Source: Xestospongia muta (lineage: Eukaryota; Porifera; Demospongiae; Haplosclerida; Petrosiidae). From it: a DNA stretch of 64,000 nucleotides. Shown piece by piece: positions 1 to 11,980 of this stretch (positions are counted from its first letter, which is position 1; each line of letters opens with the position of its first letter). The translations under genes and the position numbers were made by a program. Location: assembly GCA_963693285.1 (NCBI GenBank), contig OY848921.1, positions 7,577,229-7,641,228 of the forward strand. The letters run 5' to 3'. Under the pieces are notes generated by a model. It was not told the DNA's origin. It searched no databases and worked only from the letters and a program-made list of their open reading frames with translations.

Positions 1-110
1 ATATATATATATATGTATGTATGTATGTATGTATATATGTATATATATGTATATGCATATGTATATGTATATGTACATGTATATGTATATGCATATATAT
101 ATATATATCA
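1..110. repeat. TA/TATG microsatellite at window edge
   Basis: The stretch is pure alternating TA, TATG and TATATG units. An open frame through it (Met/Tyr/Cys/Ile only) is a by-product of the repeat, not a gene. Confidence 0.9.
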
Positions 111-1073
111 TTGTCTTTAAATCTTCCTTCAAGCAGAATATAGATTCCTCTCATAGTGATACAGTTAATGGTCATACCAATATCCTGTTAGGAATAAAAA
201 TTCTAATTAATACCTATAAGAGCCTATCTATTAACATTTGTATTTTAAACTTTCACTTTCATGATATTCTTCAGAACATGAACCAGTATGTTAAAATATC
301 ACTACTGTTACAACTAATACAATTAAGTAATATTATGTTTATATCAAGAAAGTGAAAGTAATATCAGTAATAGTTTACTTATAAAGATATAAAGAACACA
401 TCCTCTGTACTAAGTCATATAACAATATCTACCATCTGTTCTCCTACAATGACAGTATATATTAATTCAACTACAAATGTTTACACAACTACTACTACAA
501 AATAACCTTCTTACTTGGTTATAATAACAAATTGAAAATATATATCTAAACGCTATTACTAGAAACGTACTTTTGTTATAAAAATAAAATTTAAAGTACA
601 AAATTATAGAACAGCAAAGATAAATAGACAATCAATTTATCAACAAATAAAGCTGATAAATATATCTATACTCTTGTTCAATCAAATAACACATTTACTA
701 TATACTCTAATTGAAATGGACATATGGACACATAAAAATAAACACAAGGATCGCTTATTGCATGGACGATGTCCTTGTTTCTTCTTATATTTCAGCATCC
801 ACACTAGAAATAGTGATGCCATATAAATACATTTTTAAGAACTTTAGGAATGTCTTGCATGCACAATATGTACCTTACTCTATATCAATCATTCCTATTT
901 TAATGTGTCTTATCAATATCCAATTGATAAAATCAACGACATCATATGTTTGTTTATATAACATAGAAGACTACATATGCCTTTGAATCAACTGTTTGTT
1001 GACTGATTATCCCAAATGTATACAATGGGTTAATATTTAGTAATTGGTTTTTGAATAGTAGTCCTACCTGTAC
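111..1073. other. AT-rich intergenic DNA, no gene seen
   Basis: Only short open frames without recognisable domains are present (for example 711-986). I found no splice-linked coding segments, so I read it as spacer upstream of receptor gene A. Confidence 0.6.
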
Positions 1074-1372
1074 ATGTATATACTGTGACTATAGTATATA
1101 CTGTGACTACAGTGTATACTGTGACTATAGTATATACTCTGACTACAGTGTATACTGTGACTACACTGTATATACTGTGACTACAGTGTATACTGTGACT
1201 ACAGTGTATACTGTGACTATAGTATATACTCTGACTACAGTGTATACTGTGACTACAGTGTATATACTGTGACTACAGTGTATACTGTGACTACAGTGTA
1301 TACTGTGACTACTGTGTATACTGTGACTACAGTGTATACTGTGACTATAGTATATACTGTGACTACAGCTGA
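1074..1372. repeat. 18-bp minisatellite upstream of gene A
   Basis: About 16 head-to-tail copies of an 18-bp unit close to TATACTGTGACTACAGTG, with a few variants (CTATAGTA for CTACAGTG, and two units lengthened by TA). The array ends 29 bp before the predicted start codon of receptor A at 1401, so it lies in that gene's promoter or 5' UTR region. Differences between units are few, which suggests recent expansion. Confidence 0.9.
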
Positions 1373-1400
1373 TTAGAGATAGCAGTTAAAAGCAAAGATT

Positions 1401-3176
1401 ATGATGTTTTTCTATCTACTAATTTATCTGCTGCCAGAAGGTATATAGTCATTACAAATTACTTTGCAGTTATGGATATTCATATTTACATATAAAACTT
1501 AGTATTGGCAAACAATTGCTCTCAACATGGAGATCTTAGATTCAGTCCTTTCAACAGTCGTATACTACAGATCTGTATTAAAGATAAATGGACTGATATT
1601 TGTGCTAAACCAGGTTCTAATCAATGGGGTGAAAATGAAGCTAGAGTGGCTTGTTATCAAATGGGAATGTTATGGAAAGAAGGATCAGGTATTAACTGTT
1701 TCATATAAAAGAAAGTTATATTATACTTAATATAGAATTGAATATTACAAGCACTTTTTCATATCAGACGTATTTAGTGTCATTTGAGAGTTTTTCTTGC
1801 ACTGGTATAGAAGAGAAATTAATAGAATGTTCGACAATACCTGCTAGTAATAATTATGACTGCGTCTATGAGTCCGGGAAATATAGCTATGCAACCATAG
1901 ACTGCAGTATCCCAGGTATATATAATATCCCAACAATGTGTTAACACTAAAATTTATAGATACTTGTAAGTTTGGAAGTCTCTCATTAGAAGGTAATATT
2001 TTAAGGATCTGTGTATTTGGTCAATGGCACACACTCTGTGCTAATACTTGGACATTGGCTCAGGCAAAAGTAGCTTGTAGACAACTGGGAAGAAATCCAA
2101 TTGGTATCATTATTATTACAATTATAAACATAACTATTTTATTTATTGTTTGCTCCTAAATTATTAGGAGCTAGAAATATATCTGTTTCTTGTAACAACT
2201 CCACTCCAGTACTCAATGCTTACTTCAAATGTAATGGAACAGAGAACAATCTCAAATATTGTCTAATGAGGCAGTGGTCTGATTGTTATATGAAATTATC
2301 AGTAGCAGGACTTACTTGTGGAGGTACATTCTAAGTGCCCAGTAAACTTTTAACTCACTATTATAGAAAAGCCTTCCATATATTTAGTGGTTCAATCATT
2401 GGACACATCATCAGTGAACATACTTTTGGACTATAATATGACAGATGACACAGGTCATTTTAATGTTTACTGTACTACTTTGAAACAACAGCAACAACAC
2501 CAACAAACCAGTTATTTTTATTCTAAGACAGTATTATGTAATGATAACAATACTGTTAATACATCTATTACTGGTCTATTACCTAATACTACATACACAT
2601 GTTGTGTATTAGCAGTAACATCATATGGAGAGAGTGAACCAGTATGTCAAAATATCACTATAGCTACAAGTAATTCAACTGATATTGCAACTAACACTAC
2701 AGTTACTATATGTATAAATCAAACATCTCTTTCGATGACTAATAACAGTACATTTGCCAGAATTATTCCATGGGTAGGTGGTATACTGGTGGGTGTAGTG
2801 AGTGGTATTCTTGTGATGGTGATAGTGTGGGTGATGGTGACAATAATTGGGAAAATGAAGACAAAAGCTGATATGAAAAAAAGGTAATTCATATGTAATT
2901 CATTATTGTGCATCATATTCTTATAGATCACATGATGGCCAAGTAAATATAGGAGTCCTTGATAATCCCATATATGAACAAAACATCATTCAAAGTACAC
3001 AATCCAACAGTACTTATCAAGGTACAGATCTTCCTGAAGACCAGTACCTAATTCCTGTTAATATAAAGTCAAAAACAATGACTAGTGATCCACATGTTAA
3101 TAATATCAGTGGTAGTGTTCCTTCTTTTATTTATCAAGATGACATTCAAATGGAAGGAGTGCATTCATTCACTTAA
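1401..3176 (+). CDS. Receptor A: SRCR-SRCR-FN3-TM, tail frameshifted
   Basis: Type-I membrane receptor, predicted 490 aa. Exons: 1401-1440 (signal peptide beginning MMFFYLLIYLL), 1503-1688 and 1736-1915 (SRCR1), 1960-2103 and 2168-2323 (SRCR2), 2367-2883 (FN3, stalk and TM in one exon), 2927-3176 (tail). All introns have GT/AG ends; extracellular introns are phase 1 and the TM/tail intron is phase 2. SRCR2 shows the family core GQWHTLC...VACRQLG. FN3 ends with the family segment TYTCCVLAVTSYGESEPVC and has a Gln-rich insert. The TM helix is rich in Gly and Val, followed by basic residues. The tail has NPIY and YLIPV. A 4-bp duplication near 3162-3170 moves the frame, so the stop at 3174 removes the last family motif (see findings). 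The ligand is unknown. Confidence 0.8.
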
Positions 3177-3659
3177 AGATCAAGAGACAGGTGAAGATCT
3201 GTACAATCAATTACAAAGAATATGAGAATTAGATATTAACAATTACAATCAGACATTTTGATTTTTATTAAGTCTTGTTATTTGTTCATATAGATATATA
3301 TTGAATTAATTTTTGCAATTTAGATTTTCAAGTATATACATTTTCACTTCAAGTATTATTTATAAGGAACTGTATGGATTGATACATAAATAGAGGAGGG
3401 ATACATAAATAGAGGAGGGATGTATGGATGGATAGATATTTGGATAGATATACTACATGAGCATGTGATTATTTGGTATAAAGATAAATAAAGATACTAA
3501 ATATAGAAGTATAAATAGTACAATGTGAAGACAGAGAAATAGAGAAGACAGACAGCCATCTTGTTGACTGATTGACTTAGAATTTTCAAGTGATAATCAT
3601 GTTTTAGTCTATATAAACTGATCATTTATGACATAGATCATTATGTATCACTTAGAAAT
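3177..3659. other. Spacer between A and B
   Basis: It contains the out-of-frame remnant of A's tail up to a stop at 3223-3225, then AT-rich DNA with a small direct repeat (GATACATAAATAGAGGAGG twice near 3380-3420). No further gene is seen. Confidence 0.6.
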
Positions 3660-3732
3660 GTGAATTGTTATGAAAACAGTCTTCCCATGCATTCATTTTC
3701 TATTTATCAGTCCTATCAAGTTAGAATGGAGG

Positions 3733-5272
3733 ATGACCCTTTATTACATACTTTCCTACTTATTAGTGTTGTCAGAAAGATGTACCAAGAGATATATTCA
3801 TCTTTACAACTCCATAATTCCCTTGGTGTTACAACTGTGTACAGATGGAGTCTAGAAATATATGTGTGCCTGAAATAATGCATATGATCCTTTGACATCA
3901 ACTGAAGTCAATGCCATTTGCCAACAATTGGAATTTCCTGGAAGGAGTAATTATTAGATAAGATGAGTACATAAGTGTCTAGCTAAAATAATGGGCACTT
4001 CTCAATGTTGTGAGATTAAAAGAGAGCTGGATCTATTCCCAATTTGGGGATGAATCTTATGTTTTCTTGAGTGGGTACAGTGTTGTTTTATTATAGATAT
4101 TATTGTTTATATTATGTTAATTTAGCTGTTTATTCTTTCAACAGATCAATTTAATGACAGTATATACCAAGGTATGTTATCACTATATCCTCAAACATTA
4201 CTGTTCATACTCAAGCAGTCTACTGCAATGTAATAGATTATAATAGATTACTCTCATAATGATACAACCAATACTCATATTAACTGTAGTTGAAGAATTG
4301 ATGAAGTCAATACATATTTTAATCTCTGTGTAAATTGTATCTCAAGTAAGGATAGTCATAGATTTGTAATGGACAGGTTAATTAGTATTAGATTTGTGAG
4401 TTGGATATATTCCTTTGAGGGAGATAGAGTTTACTCATTTACTGGTTATTTTCAGATTGAAAGTTGGCATAAACCATCTGTTATGATTGTGTATATATGT
4501 GCACATAAACATTTCTTAAGATGAAAGCCATTTATTATTTTGTTCTTATAATTTTAATTTTAGTACCAGCATTATACTTAGCTGGAGATGTCCAAATTCA
4601 TGATAATGATATATTAAAAATATGTGCTAAAGGTAACTGACACACATTGTGTTGAAATACGCAGAGTTGAAAAACAGCCAGACTCAGATAGTATGCTGTC
4701 AGAAGGGACTTAACCCACAAGGTCAGCTATCACTATTATTACAACTCATTGTTGTGTGGTATATATGTACATCACTTAGGAGCCAATGCAATGAGGTTAT
4801 CTGCCAATGTTGGTCTTGAGTCTACAAGAGTGACTATACATGTACAACAACATCATTAGTAGAATATTTTGCTTCATCTTGTCTAATAACATATACAATA
4901 CGTATTTATTTCTAGTGTTTATCCGAAAGATGGTAGACTAGTGATACACAACTATCACAGTCATCTCCAATTAACTGGATGAGTGAGTCAGTAATTGATG
5001 TACTGTTTGTTTTGATATCAATGTAGATATAAGAATGCTAAATAAAAATCAAACAGAAAAATAACAAGCACAGGAAGGAAATGAAGTCATTACAACTGAA
5101 AGCAAACAGGAGTAATTGCATTCTTATATGTGTATCCACTATTAGATATATTTCTAGTATATATACCATTTATACATGTTTATATCCCTTAAAAGGACTG
5201 GACAAAGTCTTCACCAATCCTTTATATGATGCACATTTCCCCTCCACCCATGCACAAAGACCCTGGAATTAA
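3733..5272 (+). pseudogene. Receptor B: decayed SRCR receptor copy
   Basis: Broken relative of the neighbours. At 3733-3945 a signal-peptide-like start runs straight into the first half of an SRCR domain (LQLCTDGV, then stops where Trp or another residue is expected, then NAICQQLEFPG). At 4564-4721 a second SRCR first half is readable (GDVQIHDNDILKICAKG), with three stops and then a frame shift into QIVCCQKGLNPQ. At about 4777-4850 there may be an SRCR second half. At 5188-5272 a tail-like segment contains TNPLYDAHF, matching the NPxY segment of intact copies. Order and spacing match a full gene, but at least six lesions make it non-coding. Confidence 0.7.
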
Positions 5273-5644
5273 TGATGTATATCAAACACTGTTAGAAATT
5301 ACAACAATAAGTCAAATTATGGTACACGATACTATAGACATGCATGATGATGTAAATATGTCAATGATATTCAAATTAAAGTCCTTATGGTGTCTTAGGT
5401 CCAGCTGATCAGTCTGATTCCTGTTCTGTTTTCATTTTCGACAAGATCCAGGTACAGGGTATACACAGTGTTCTTGACAACCATGATGATTAAAAGGCTT
5501 CACTTACATATCATAGGATGACTATAAACTTTTGAACACCAAGGAATAATAATACCTTATGACTATTTTAATGTTATTCTTTTTAATTGTTTTTATAATG
5601 ATGCAATCAACATATACACATACTTAATATTAGACCTACAATAA

Positions 5645-5676
5645 ACAGGAAGCAGACTATATCAGAGTTATAAATA
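5645..5676 (+). promoter_or_regulatory. Shared upstream motif of gene C (ACAGGAAG and TATA)
   Basis: ACAGGAAGCAGACTAT at 5645 and TATAAATA at 5669 precede the start codon at 5716. The same ACAGGAA block lies upstream of D, F and H. GGAA within ACAGGAAG resembles an Ets-type site (established consensus); its use here is inferred. Confidence 0.4.
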
Positions 5677-5715
5677 TAAGCACTAAGGAGAAGAGTATAT
5701 ATTCAAGAAGTTAAG

Positions 5716-6155
5716 ATGTATCTCACGATTGTCTTTGTTCTACTCTATTGGCTACCATATGGTAATGAAATATTGAAAGTCTTGATATTGTAAATTTTTG
5801 AGTAGTTGCTACCATGGGAAAGATGAAACCTAAACGACAACCATGTACTAATGGACAATTGACACAGAATATTTCTAATTATTATGTTGTGCAAGACTGT
5901 TTTTGGAGTAAGTAGAAAGCTGAGTGACTTGTCAATGTTATCATAAACCTATATGAATGATTCAAAGAGAATAAGTATTCATACATACACACATATATAC
6001 ATATATGTATACATATTATACATGTCATGATACTACCATCAATGCTTGTTTGAGCTTAGTACAGATTGCGAATACTACACAAGAATACCACTGATTAGTC
6101 AATATCCACAACACAACAGAGAATGAGAGTAAAATACTACTTTATTGACCCCACC

Positions 6156-6188
<33 letters not shown>

Positions 6189-8159
6189 CCGACAGACTAT
6201 ATCATAGAACAAAAAAACAAAACTAGAAAGTTCTAAACATAACACGTGCTAGAGCACATGGTACAGAAAGATCTGTAAGAACTGTGACCAAATAAAGGAA
6301 TGATTAAAATTACATAAAAAAGTTAATTAAATGATTATAACATGACCAAACAACGCTAGTGAATAGTTTTAATACAATTCAATTTTAATTACTTTTCTCA
6401 TTATAGAATGTCAATGTGGTGACTTGCTTCTAAATGAATCAGATTTTGAAATATGTTTATTTGGTCAATGGCACACATTTTGTAGTGATACTTGGACATT
6501 AGCTCAAGCAAAAGTAGCTTGTAAACAACTGGGAAGAAATCCAAATGGTAAGAATCATTTAAAAGAATATAGAATTATATATTAAAACAAAAGATGCTGA
6601 AAACATAACGCTATCATCTGACACAATTATTCCTGCAAATCACTCTAATAATTGTACTCAGCTCCGTTGTAATGGAAATGAGAGTTCTCTCAGCGAATGT
6701 TTGATGACTGTTCAATATAACAATACTGTCTCTCAAACCAAAGCAGGACTCAAGTGTGGAGGTATATTCTTAAAATTAGTTTTGCAATAACAATTAAAAA
6801 CCAATACAGATTGGCCCAGTCCTTACAATTTAACAATAAATCAATCAGATTCCTTGATTCAGCTCAACTGGAAATATGACATCAGCCATACAACTAATGT
6901 TACAGTACTAATGTTCAATATATCATGTGAAAGTAAACAACAACAAAGAAGTTGCTATTCTAAGACAATATTATATAATGGTGACAGCACTATTAATACA
7001 TCTATTACTGGTCTATTACCTAATACTATATACACATGTTGTGTATTAGCAGTAACATCATATGGAGAGAGTGAACCAGTATGTCAAAATATCACTACTC
7101 ATAAAACAACAAGTGAGCTGTTTTTATTGGACCTACTGTATCAATCAATGATGTTAATTTGTTATTATTTTGATTGTCAGATCAAATTTGTTCTTCTCTT
7201 GATACATTCACTACTAATGTCATTAAAACAACTGCTACAACGGTTATAATCATGACAACTGTTACTTCTGTTACCATATCTCCATCCTCTACTATCAATG
7301 CAATAAAAACACTTTGTCCTACTGGGAGTAATGATACAATTACTAGTGGTGGTCAATGGATAGGTGGAATACTGGTGGGTGTGGTAAGTGGTGTTCTTGT
7401 GATGACCATGGTGTGGATAATAGTGACAATAGTGAGGAAGGAGAGGAAGAAAAAGGTAGACAACACAATAAAATATAACAATAGGTATGTTCAGAATTGT
7501 GCTTTATATGTATGTAATTTACAAAAACAAGTTATATGACAAAGAATCACCTGAGCATAACTTCATGGTAATAATTAGACATAGTATTTATTGTGTTACA
7601 TATGTTGCTCTTTCAGTAAAAGTATGAATTTTCTGTAATTTTTAAACTACTAATGCAATATGTTAACTGCTACAACTGTACTAACATGCTTAATCAATAA
7701 CCACAATGCTACAAACCTCTTACTAGCTATTGTCATACACTTTCACTATACCTGACTATACAGTGAGTGGTATTTAAATGCTATCCAAAAACAAGCCACC
7801 ATAATAGTAATACAGTATATATATATGTATAATATATGAATGTCTGTACGTATGCATGGATGGATGGATGTAGGTATGTATATTGATTATTATATCAAAC
7901 ACTTATATGATATTTTTATTTACACAGTTCTACTTCACAAAACTCAAACACAGAAGGTTTAGGTAACCCCACATATGATGGATCTGTAATTCCTATTGCT
8001 GATATTGAGCTGCCTGAATCTAAGGCTTCATATGGTTATGCTGTAATGCCACAGACTCACAAATATGATACTAATGTCGCTGAGGAAAGACCAAGAGTAG
8101 GAGTATACTCATTAGCTGGAGATGAAATTGGTACATATTCAAAACTACAGAGAAAATAA
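5716..8159 (+). CDS. Receptor C: SRCR-FN3-TM receptor, first SRCR decayed
   Basis: Exons: 5716-5761 (signal peptide MYLTIVFVLLYWLP), 6407-6547 and 6594-6761 (SRCR), 6810-7112 (FN3), 7181-7484 (stalk and TM), 7928-8159 (tail); 397 aa when joined this way. The expected SRCR1 exons are decayed at about 5815-5960 (stops, lost cysteines). Because flanking introns are all phase 1, skipping them leaves an open frame. SRCR has GQWHTFC and VACKQLG. FN3 ends TYTCCVLAVTSYGESEPVC. The stalk is Thr/Ser-rich. The TM is Gly/Val-rich with GxxxG spacing, then RKERKKK. Tail motifs are GNPTYDG, YAVM, YSLA and YSKLQRK at the C terminus. It may be a working single-SRCR receptor or an early pseudogene. Confidence 0.65.
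5815..5965 (+). pseudogene. Dead SRCR1 exon inside gene C
   Basis: It aligns in position with the SRCR1 first-half exon of F and H (beginning after GAGTAG). It retains fragments such as DCFWSK and a later TGTCAATG, but has several stops and lacks the GxWGYICA core. No second-half exon is recognisable before the MITE-like and GA-repeat DNA at 6000-6360. Confidence 0.55.
6160..6187. repeat. (GA)n microsatellite in gene C intron
   Basis: Fourteen or so GA dinucleotides inside a roughly 350-bp intronic stretch that has no counterpart in the sister genes, suggesting an insertion. Confidence 0.85.
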
Positions 8160-8502
8160 TTTGCTAATATACAATCTATTATTTCTGTCATTGTGTTAAC
8201 AGGTTTTACTATTACAAGTTATAAGTAAAAAATTAAATGGACAATTGTATTCAATTAGTTTTGTAATTGGTTTATTTTTTATTATTACTGTCATAATAAT
8301 GACAACTAATAAGGGCAAAATAAATCCAAGTATTTAGAGCAGAAATAAATTGTAGGTATTTAGTGTGCATAGAGAGATAAGGAAAAATTAGTCAGTTAAA
8401 TGGATAACAATTATTATTGTGTATGTAAAGAAACAAGAGCTAAGTGTCTTTTATGGTTAATAAATTAGTTAGTTAGTCTTAACTTTTATAATTAGTTTAT
8501 AT
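8160..8502. other. Gene C 3' flank, duplicated at gene F
   Basis: About 350 bp after the stop codon is closely similar to the DNA after gene F (16694-17045), showing that C and F arose by segmental duplication including 3' flanks. Confidence 0.7.
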
Positions 8503-8709
8503 TTGTGACCTAATTTGTAATGAGGAACTACTTCTGTCAAAACATTCATGACCTGTTTTGGGAAAAGGGGCCATTGTTAAAACATCTCAAAAACAGTATT
8601 ATATACCTACAGTTACCATTAATAGTTGTGTGTATATATAGCAACTCTATGTATATAATTTTTTTTGAAATGTCTTAAAGATAGTCCCTTATTGCAAATC
8701 AGGTCACAT
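8503..8709. mobile_element. Palindromic MITE copy 1
   Basis: It begins TGTGACCTAATTTG and ends CAAATCAGGTCACA. The two halves are reverse complements over most of their length, with internal GACCxxTTTTGxGAAAAGG and GTTAAAACATCTCAAAAACAG blocks. The same family recurs at about 15.75, 16.15, 17.05, 26.2, 44.73 and 45.56 kb. Confidence 0.75.
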
Positions 8710-9290
8710 ATATTGGATGTTTTTGGAAAGGAGAAATATGTTTTAATTTTTTTAGTACAGTCTAAAGCAGATATTGAATCTAACTTGAGTCAAGAACAGA
8801 ACAACAATTTTATGAGACTTGTATCTATAAGACTAGATATTGAATTGTATATGTCCATAGCAATAGTAACACAAAATATAAACATTGTTTGGTTTATATT
8901 ATTAATTGCCTCTGTTGAACAGCACTACAGTTTGTACTAGGATTACAGTCCAGGTGTGGACCTTATTCATTTTGAAAATTAATTTGCACGTACTGTTGTG
9001 GTCTCACACTACCCAACGTTTCTGGTGTGGAGGTGATTCATCTAACCCCATAAAATTGAAGTTGATTTGCTATAAATGACTTCTTTACTTTCATACATTA
9101 CTAACATATACCATATATATAATATACCAAACCAAAACATGGTTAACACAGACCTTTTGAGAATGTGTTTGCTGTGAATGCTTTTGTAGCTTAATCACGG
9201 TTGTAAGTTGTTATTGAGAAAAAAGCATCTTGATATATTGAATGTAGATGTTACCATAATAGTTATGTTGTCATGATTTAATTAAGCAGA
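8710..9290. other. Spacer between C and D
   Basis: Its first 120 bp match 17250-17360 near gene F (shared duplicate). A 91-codon open frame at 8665-8940 overlaps the MITE end and shows no domain. Nothing else seen. Confidence 0.55.
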
Positions 9291-9297
9291 ATGACAA

Positions 9298-9307
9298 ACA
9301 GGAAATG
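9298..9307 (+). promoter_or_regulatory. ACAGGAAAT upstream block of gene D
   Basis: Same position (about 60 bp before the start codon) as ACAGGAAG in C, F and H. Conservation among paralogues is visible; protein binding is inferred. Confidence 0.3.
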
Positions 9308-9360
9308 GACTACATCACTATACTTTAGATGATAAATAAGCAAAAGAGCAAAGTTTCAAG

Positions 9361-11162
9361 ATGTATCTTCATTATGCCTTTATTTTATTGTGTTGGCTAA
9401 AAGAAAGTAAGTAAACTAACTGATTTCTTAAAAATTTGAAATGCTTTATGATCTAGTTACTGGATGTGTTGAGGGAGAGCTCAGATTTGAGTCAAACAGC
9501 AGCTCTCTAATACAGATTTGTACTAAAGGAAAATGGGGATATGTTTGTGCTAGATACAATTACAATTGGAGTAAAAAAGAGGCCCAAGTTGCTTGTCAAC
9601 TGATGGGTTATTTGAGTACTAAACTATAACTAAAATAATTACAAAGGTGACTGTCTTCTTTAGGTTGTAAAGGTGGAGAATTATCTCTTAATGAAACACT
9701 ACTTACAATTTGTGCATTTGGTCAATGGCACACACTCTGTAGTAATACTTGGACATTAGCTCAAGCAAAAGTAGCTTGTAGACAACTGGGAAGAAATTCA
9801 ATTGGTATGATTCTTTATGTTAATAATTTTTTTATATCTTAATAAAAAACAAGGTGCTAACAACAGCATAATTGATGTTGAAGGATTCTCTACTGTTGAT
9901 ATTCAATTCAATTGTAATGGAAATGAGGATTCTCTTAGAAAATGCTCAATAATTAATAATTATAACTGTGCCTCACCAGGGAAAGCAGCAGGACTAATAT
10001 GTGGAGGTAAACAACTATAATTATAATAAAAATGTATAAAGTATATTAGAATGGCCCAGTCCTCCTCACAACTTATCCATTCAATTACTGGAATCTTCAA
10101 TACATATCTACTGGGAATATAATTATAACAACCATATGATAAATGTTACCACTCTCAATATATCCTGTGAAAATAATGGACAAAAAATCAGCTACTGGTA
10201 TTTTTACAAGACTGTATCCTTTGACAATACTTTTAATACATCTATCACTGGTCTATTACCTAATACTACATACACATGTTGTGTATTAGCAGTAACATCA
10301 TATGGAGAGAGTGAACCAGTATGTCAGAATATCACTACTACTAGTTTAAATACTACAACAAGTGAGTTAAATATAACATATTATAATCTTGAACAATATC
10401 TTTCTACGTCAATTGTATATGTGTGCTATTTACACATGACAGTTTTTACTGAAGGTGTGTATTGTTCTCAAATCACCAACCGTTATGACAATAATAATTA
10501 TCACATTGCTGTCATAATAACACAATCTACTAATACAATAAGTGACATCATCATGCACAACTCTATTATTTTCAACTTATTTACTTGATATTTGTGATTA
10601 CATCTGCTCACACAGGTATTACTCCCACTACTAAAACTCAGACATCTACCTGTGGTGGTCCGTGGGTAGGTGGTATACTGACAGGTATGATAAGTGGTAT
10701 TCTTGTTATGGTCATGGTATGGGTGATAATGACTTTAATTGGAAAAAGGTGGAGGAAGAAAGTGAATAACTCACAAAGATATCATAACAGGTATGATAGC
10801 ATGTTTATTTTATCAAATTATTAAATTTTATTTTCACTGTACACAGCTGTGCTACATCACAAGACACAGCTGTGGAAGATTTAAGTAATCCCACATATAA
10901 TGGACAAATACATCAAAATAACAATCAGAATATAACAGAACTACCTGACGCTGATGCTGACTATAGTTATGCACAGACACATCAAAATATTGTATATGAG
11001 TCTATTGATGGTACTGGTATAGAAGGACCAGTGACAAACCAAGGTTCTACAGTTAACAGTGGTATATACTCTTATGATGAAGTTAACAATGTGAAAATTG
11101 AAGGTGTATACTCATTAGCCAAAGATGAAATTGAAAATTATTCAAAATTACAAAGAAAATAA
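9361..11162 (+). CDS. Receptor D: half-SRCR, SRCR, FN3, TM, tyrosine tail
   Basis: Predicted 433 aa, fully open. Exons: 9361-9406 (signal peptide MYLHYAFILLCWLKE), 9457-9615 (SRCR1 first half only), 9664-9804 and 9854-10006 (SRCR2), 10050-10361 (FN3), 10616-10790 (stalk, TM), 10847-11162 (tail). Between 9615 and 9664 only 48 bp remain, so the second half of SRCR1 is truly missing; phase-1 ends keep the frame. SRCR2 has GQWHTLC and VACRQLG. FN3 has the conserved TYTCCVLAVTSYGESEPVC. The TM is VGGILTGMISGILVMVMVW, then KRWRKK. The tail carries SNPTYNG, YESI, YDEV, YSLA and YSKLQRK. Compared with H, a 3-residue deletion removes Leu of the first ITAM half. Likely a surface signalling receptor of unknown ligand. 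Confidence 0.85.
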
Positions 11163-11616
11163 CCCAAAATGAGTTTCAATCAACAGTACAACTACAGCCA
11201 TGATACTTAAGATTATATTATGCACTGGACTCACATATAACTTACACTGTGTTGACACTGTTATTGAGCTGGAATTCCATTGTTGTGTTTGTAATATTGA
11301 ATGTTAGTGTTTCAGTAACCATAAATGTAATCACACTGTTTATGTTTGCTTTTACTCAAAGTTCTGTAGTCATACATCAGACATTAATACACATGACAGT
11401 TATTATATCTCTAAGAACAACAACAAACAGTCAGGCAAGACTGACTGCTAACAATCCAAAACCAGTCCATACAGCTGATTGAAACTATTCTGTCTCAAAA
11501 GATGTTTATTTGAAAAGTCAGTACACTAAAGAGTGATACAAAATTATGGTACTTATATAATAAAAGCAACAACCAAATAAGCCAATACATGATGTAATGT
11601 TTGTATGACTTAACAA
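11163..11616. other. Gene D 3' flank
   Basis: The first 250 bp resemble the flank after gene H (24584-24830), for example the shared TCACATATAACTTA and AATACACATGAC segments. No gene seen. Confidence 0.55.
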
Positions 11617-11980
11617 TCAAACCACCAACACAAGCTTGACACATTCGAACATCCAAGGCTTCCAATAGGTGTGGGTGGACTTCATGGCTTTACCACTCTG
11701 TAGGGAGTGTTTCAGGACCCATACCCTCTTCAGCTGACTTGGGGAGTGCCTGAGACTATGACTGATTCTAACAAGTGTGTGGTTACCCACTGGGACACTT
11801 GACTTTATGGTTCTCCTGGGACTGGAATATATAGAAAACGACAGAGCTATCTCAGAAGTGAGGGTAGCCACATACTTAGTAATGCCTGGCCGGAATCCTC
11901 CATTACTAGAGGGTTTGAGTCGATTGGTAGACTGCAATGTCTACTATATACTGGGAAGACAGAGTTAGTCGCCTGTCATC
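11617..11980. other. GC-richer patch of unknown origin
   Basis: Clearly less AT-rich than its surroundings, with overlapping open frames on both strands (minus 11617-11937; plus 11777-11968). I recognise no protein family in either. It may be a fragment of an inserted element or an old exon; no terminal repeats were spotted. Confidence 0.35.

Noticed and set aside
17..355. 112-codon open frame at the window start
   Set aside because: It runs through the TA/TATG microsatellite and then AT-rich DNA; composition explains it.
1051..1272. Open frame and CRISPR-like regular repeats
   Set aside because: The 18-bp units are contiguous without spacers; this is a minisatellite, and the Tyr/Thr/Val peptide is a repeat translation.
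3660..3878. New small gene at 3.7 kb
   Set aside because: The reading frame in the other phase spells a decayed SRCR half-domain in the order expected for a receptor relic.
11617..11968. Gene in the GC-richer patch
   Set aside because: Open frames on both strands, none with a recognisable domain or convincing splice partners; kept only as a compositional oddity.
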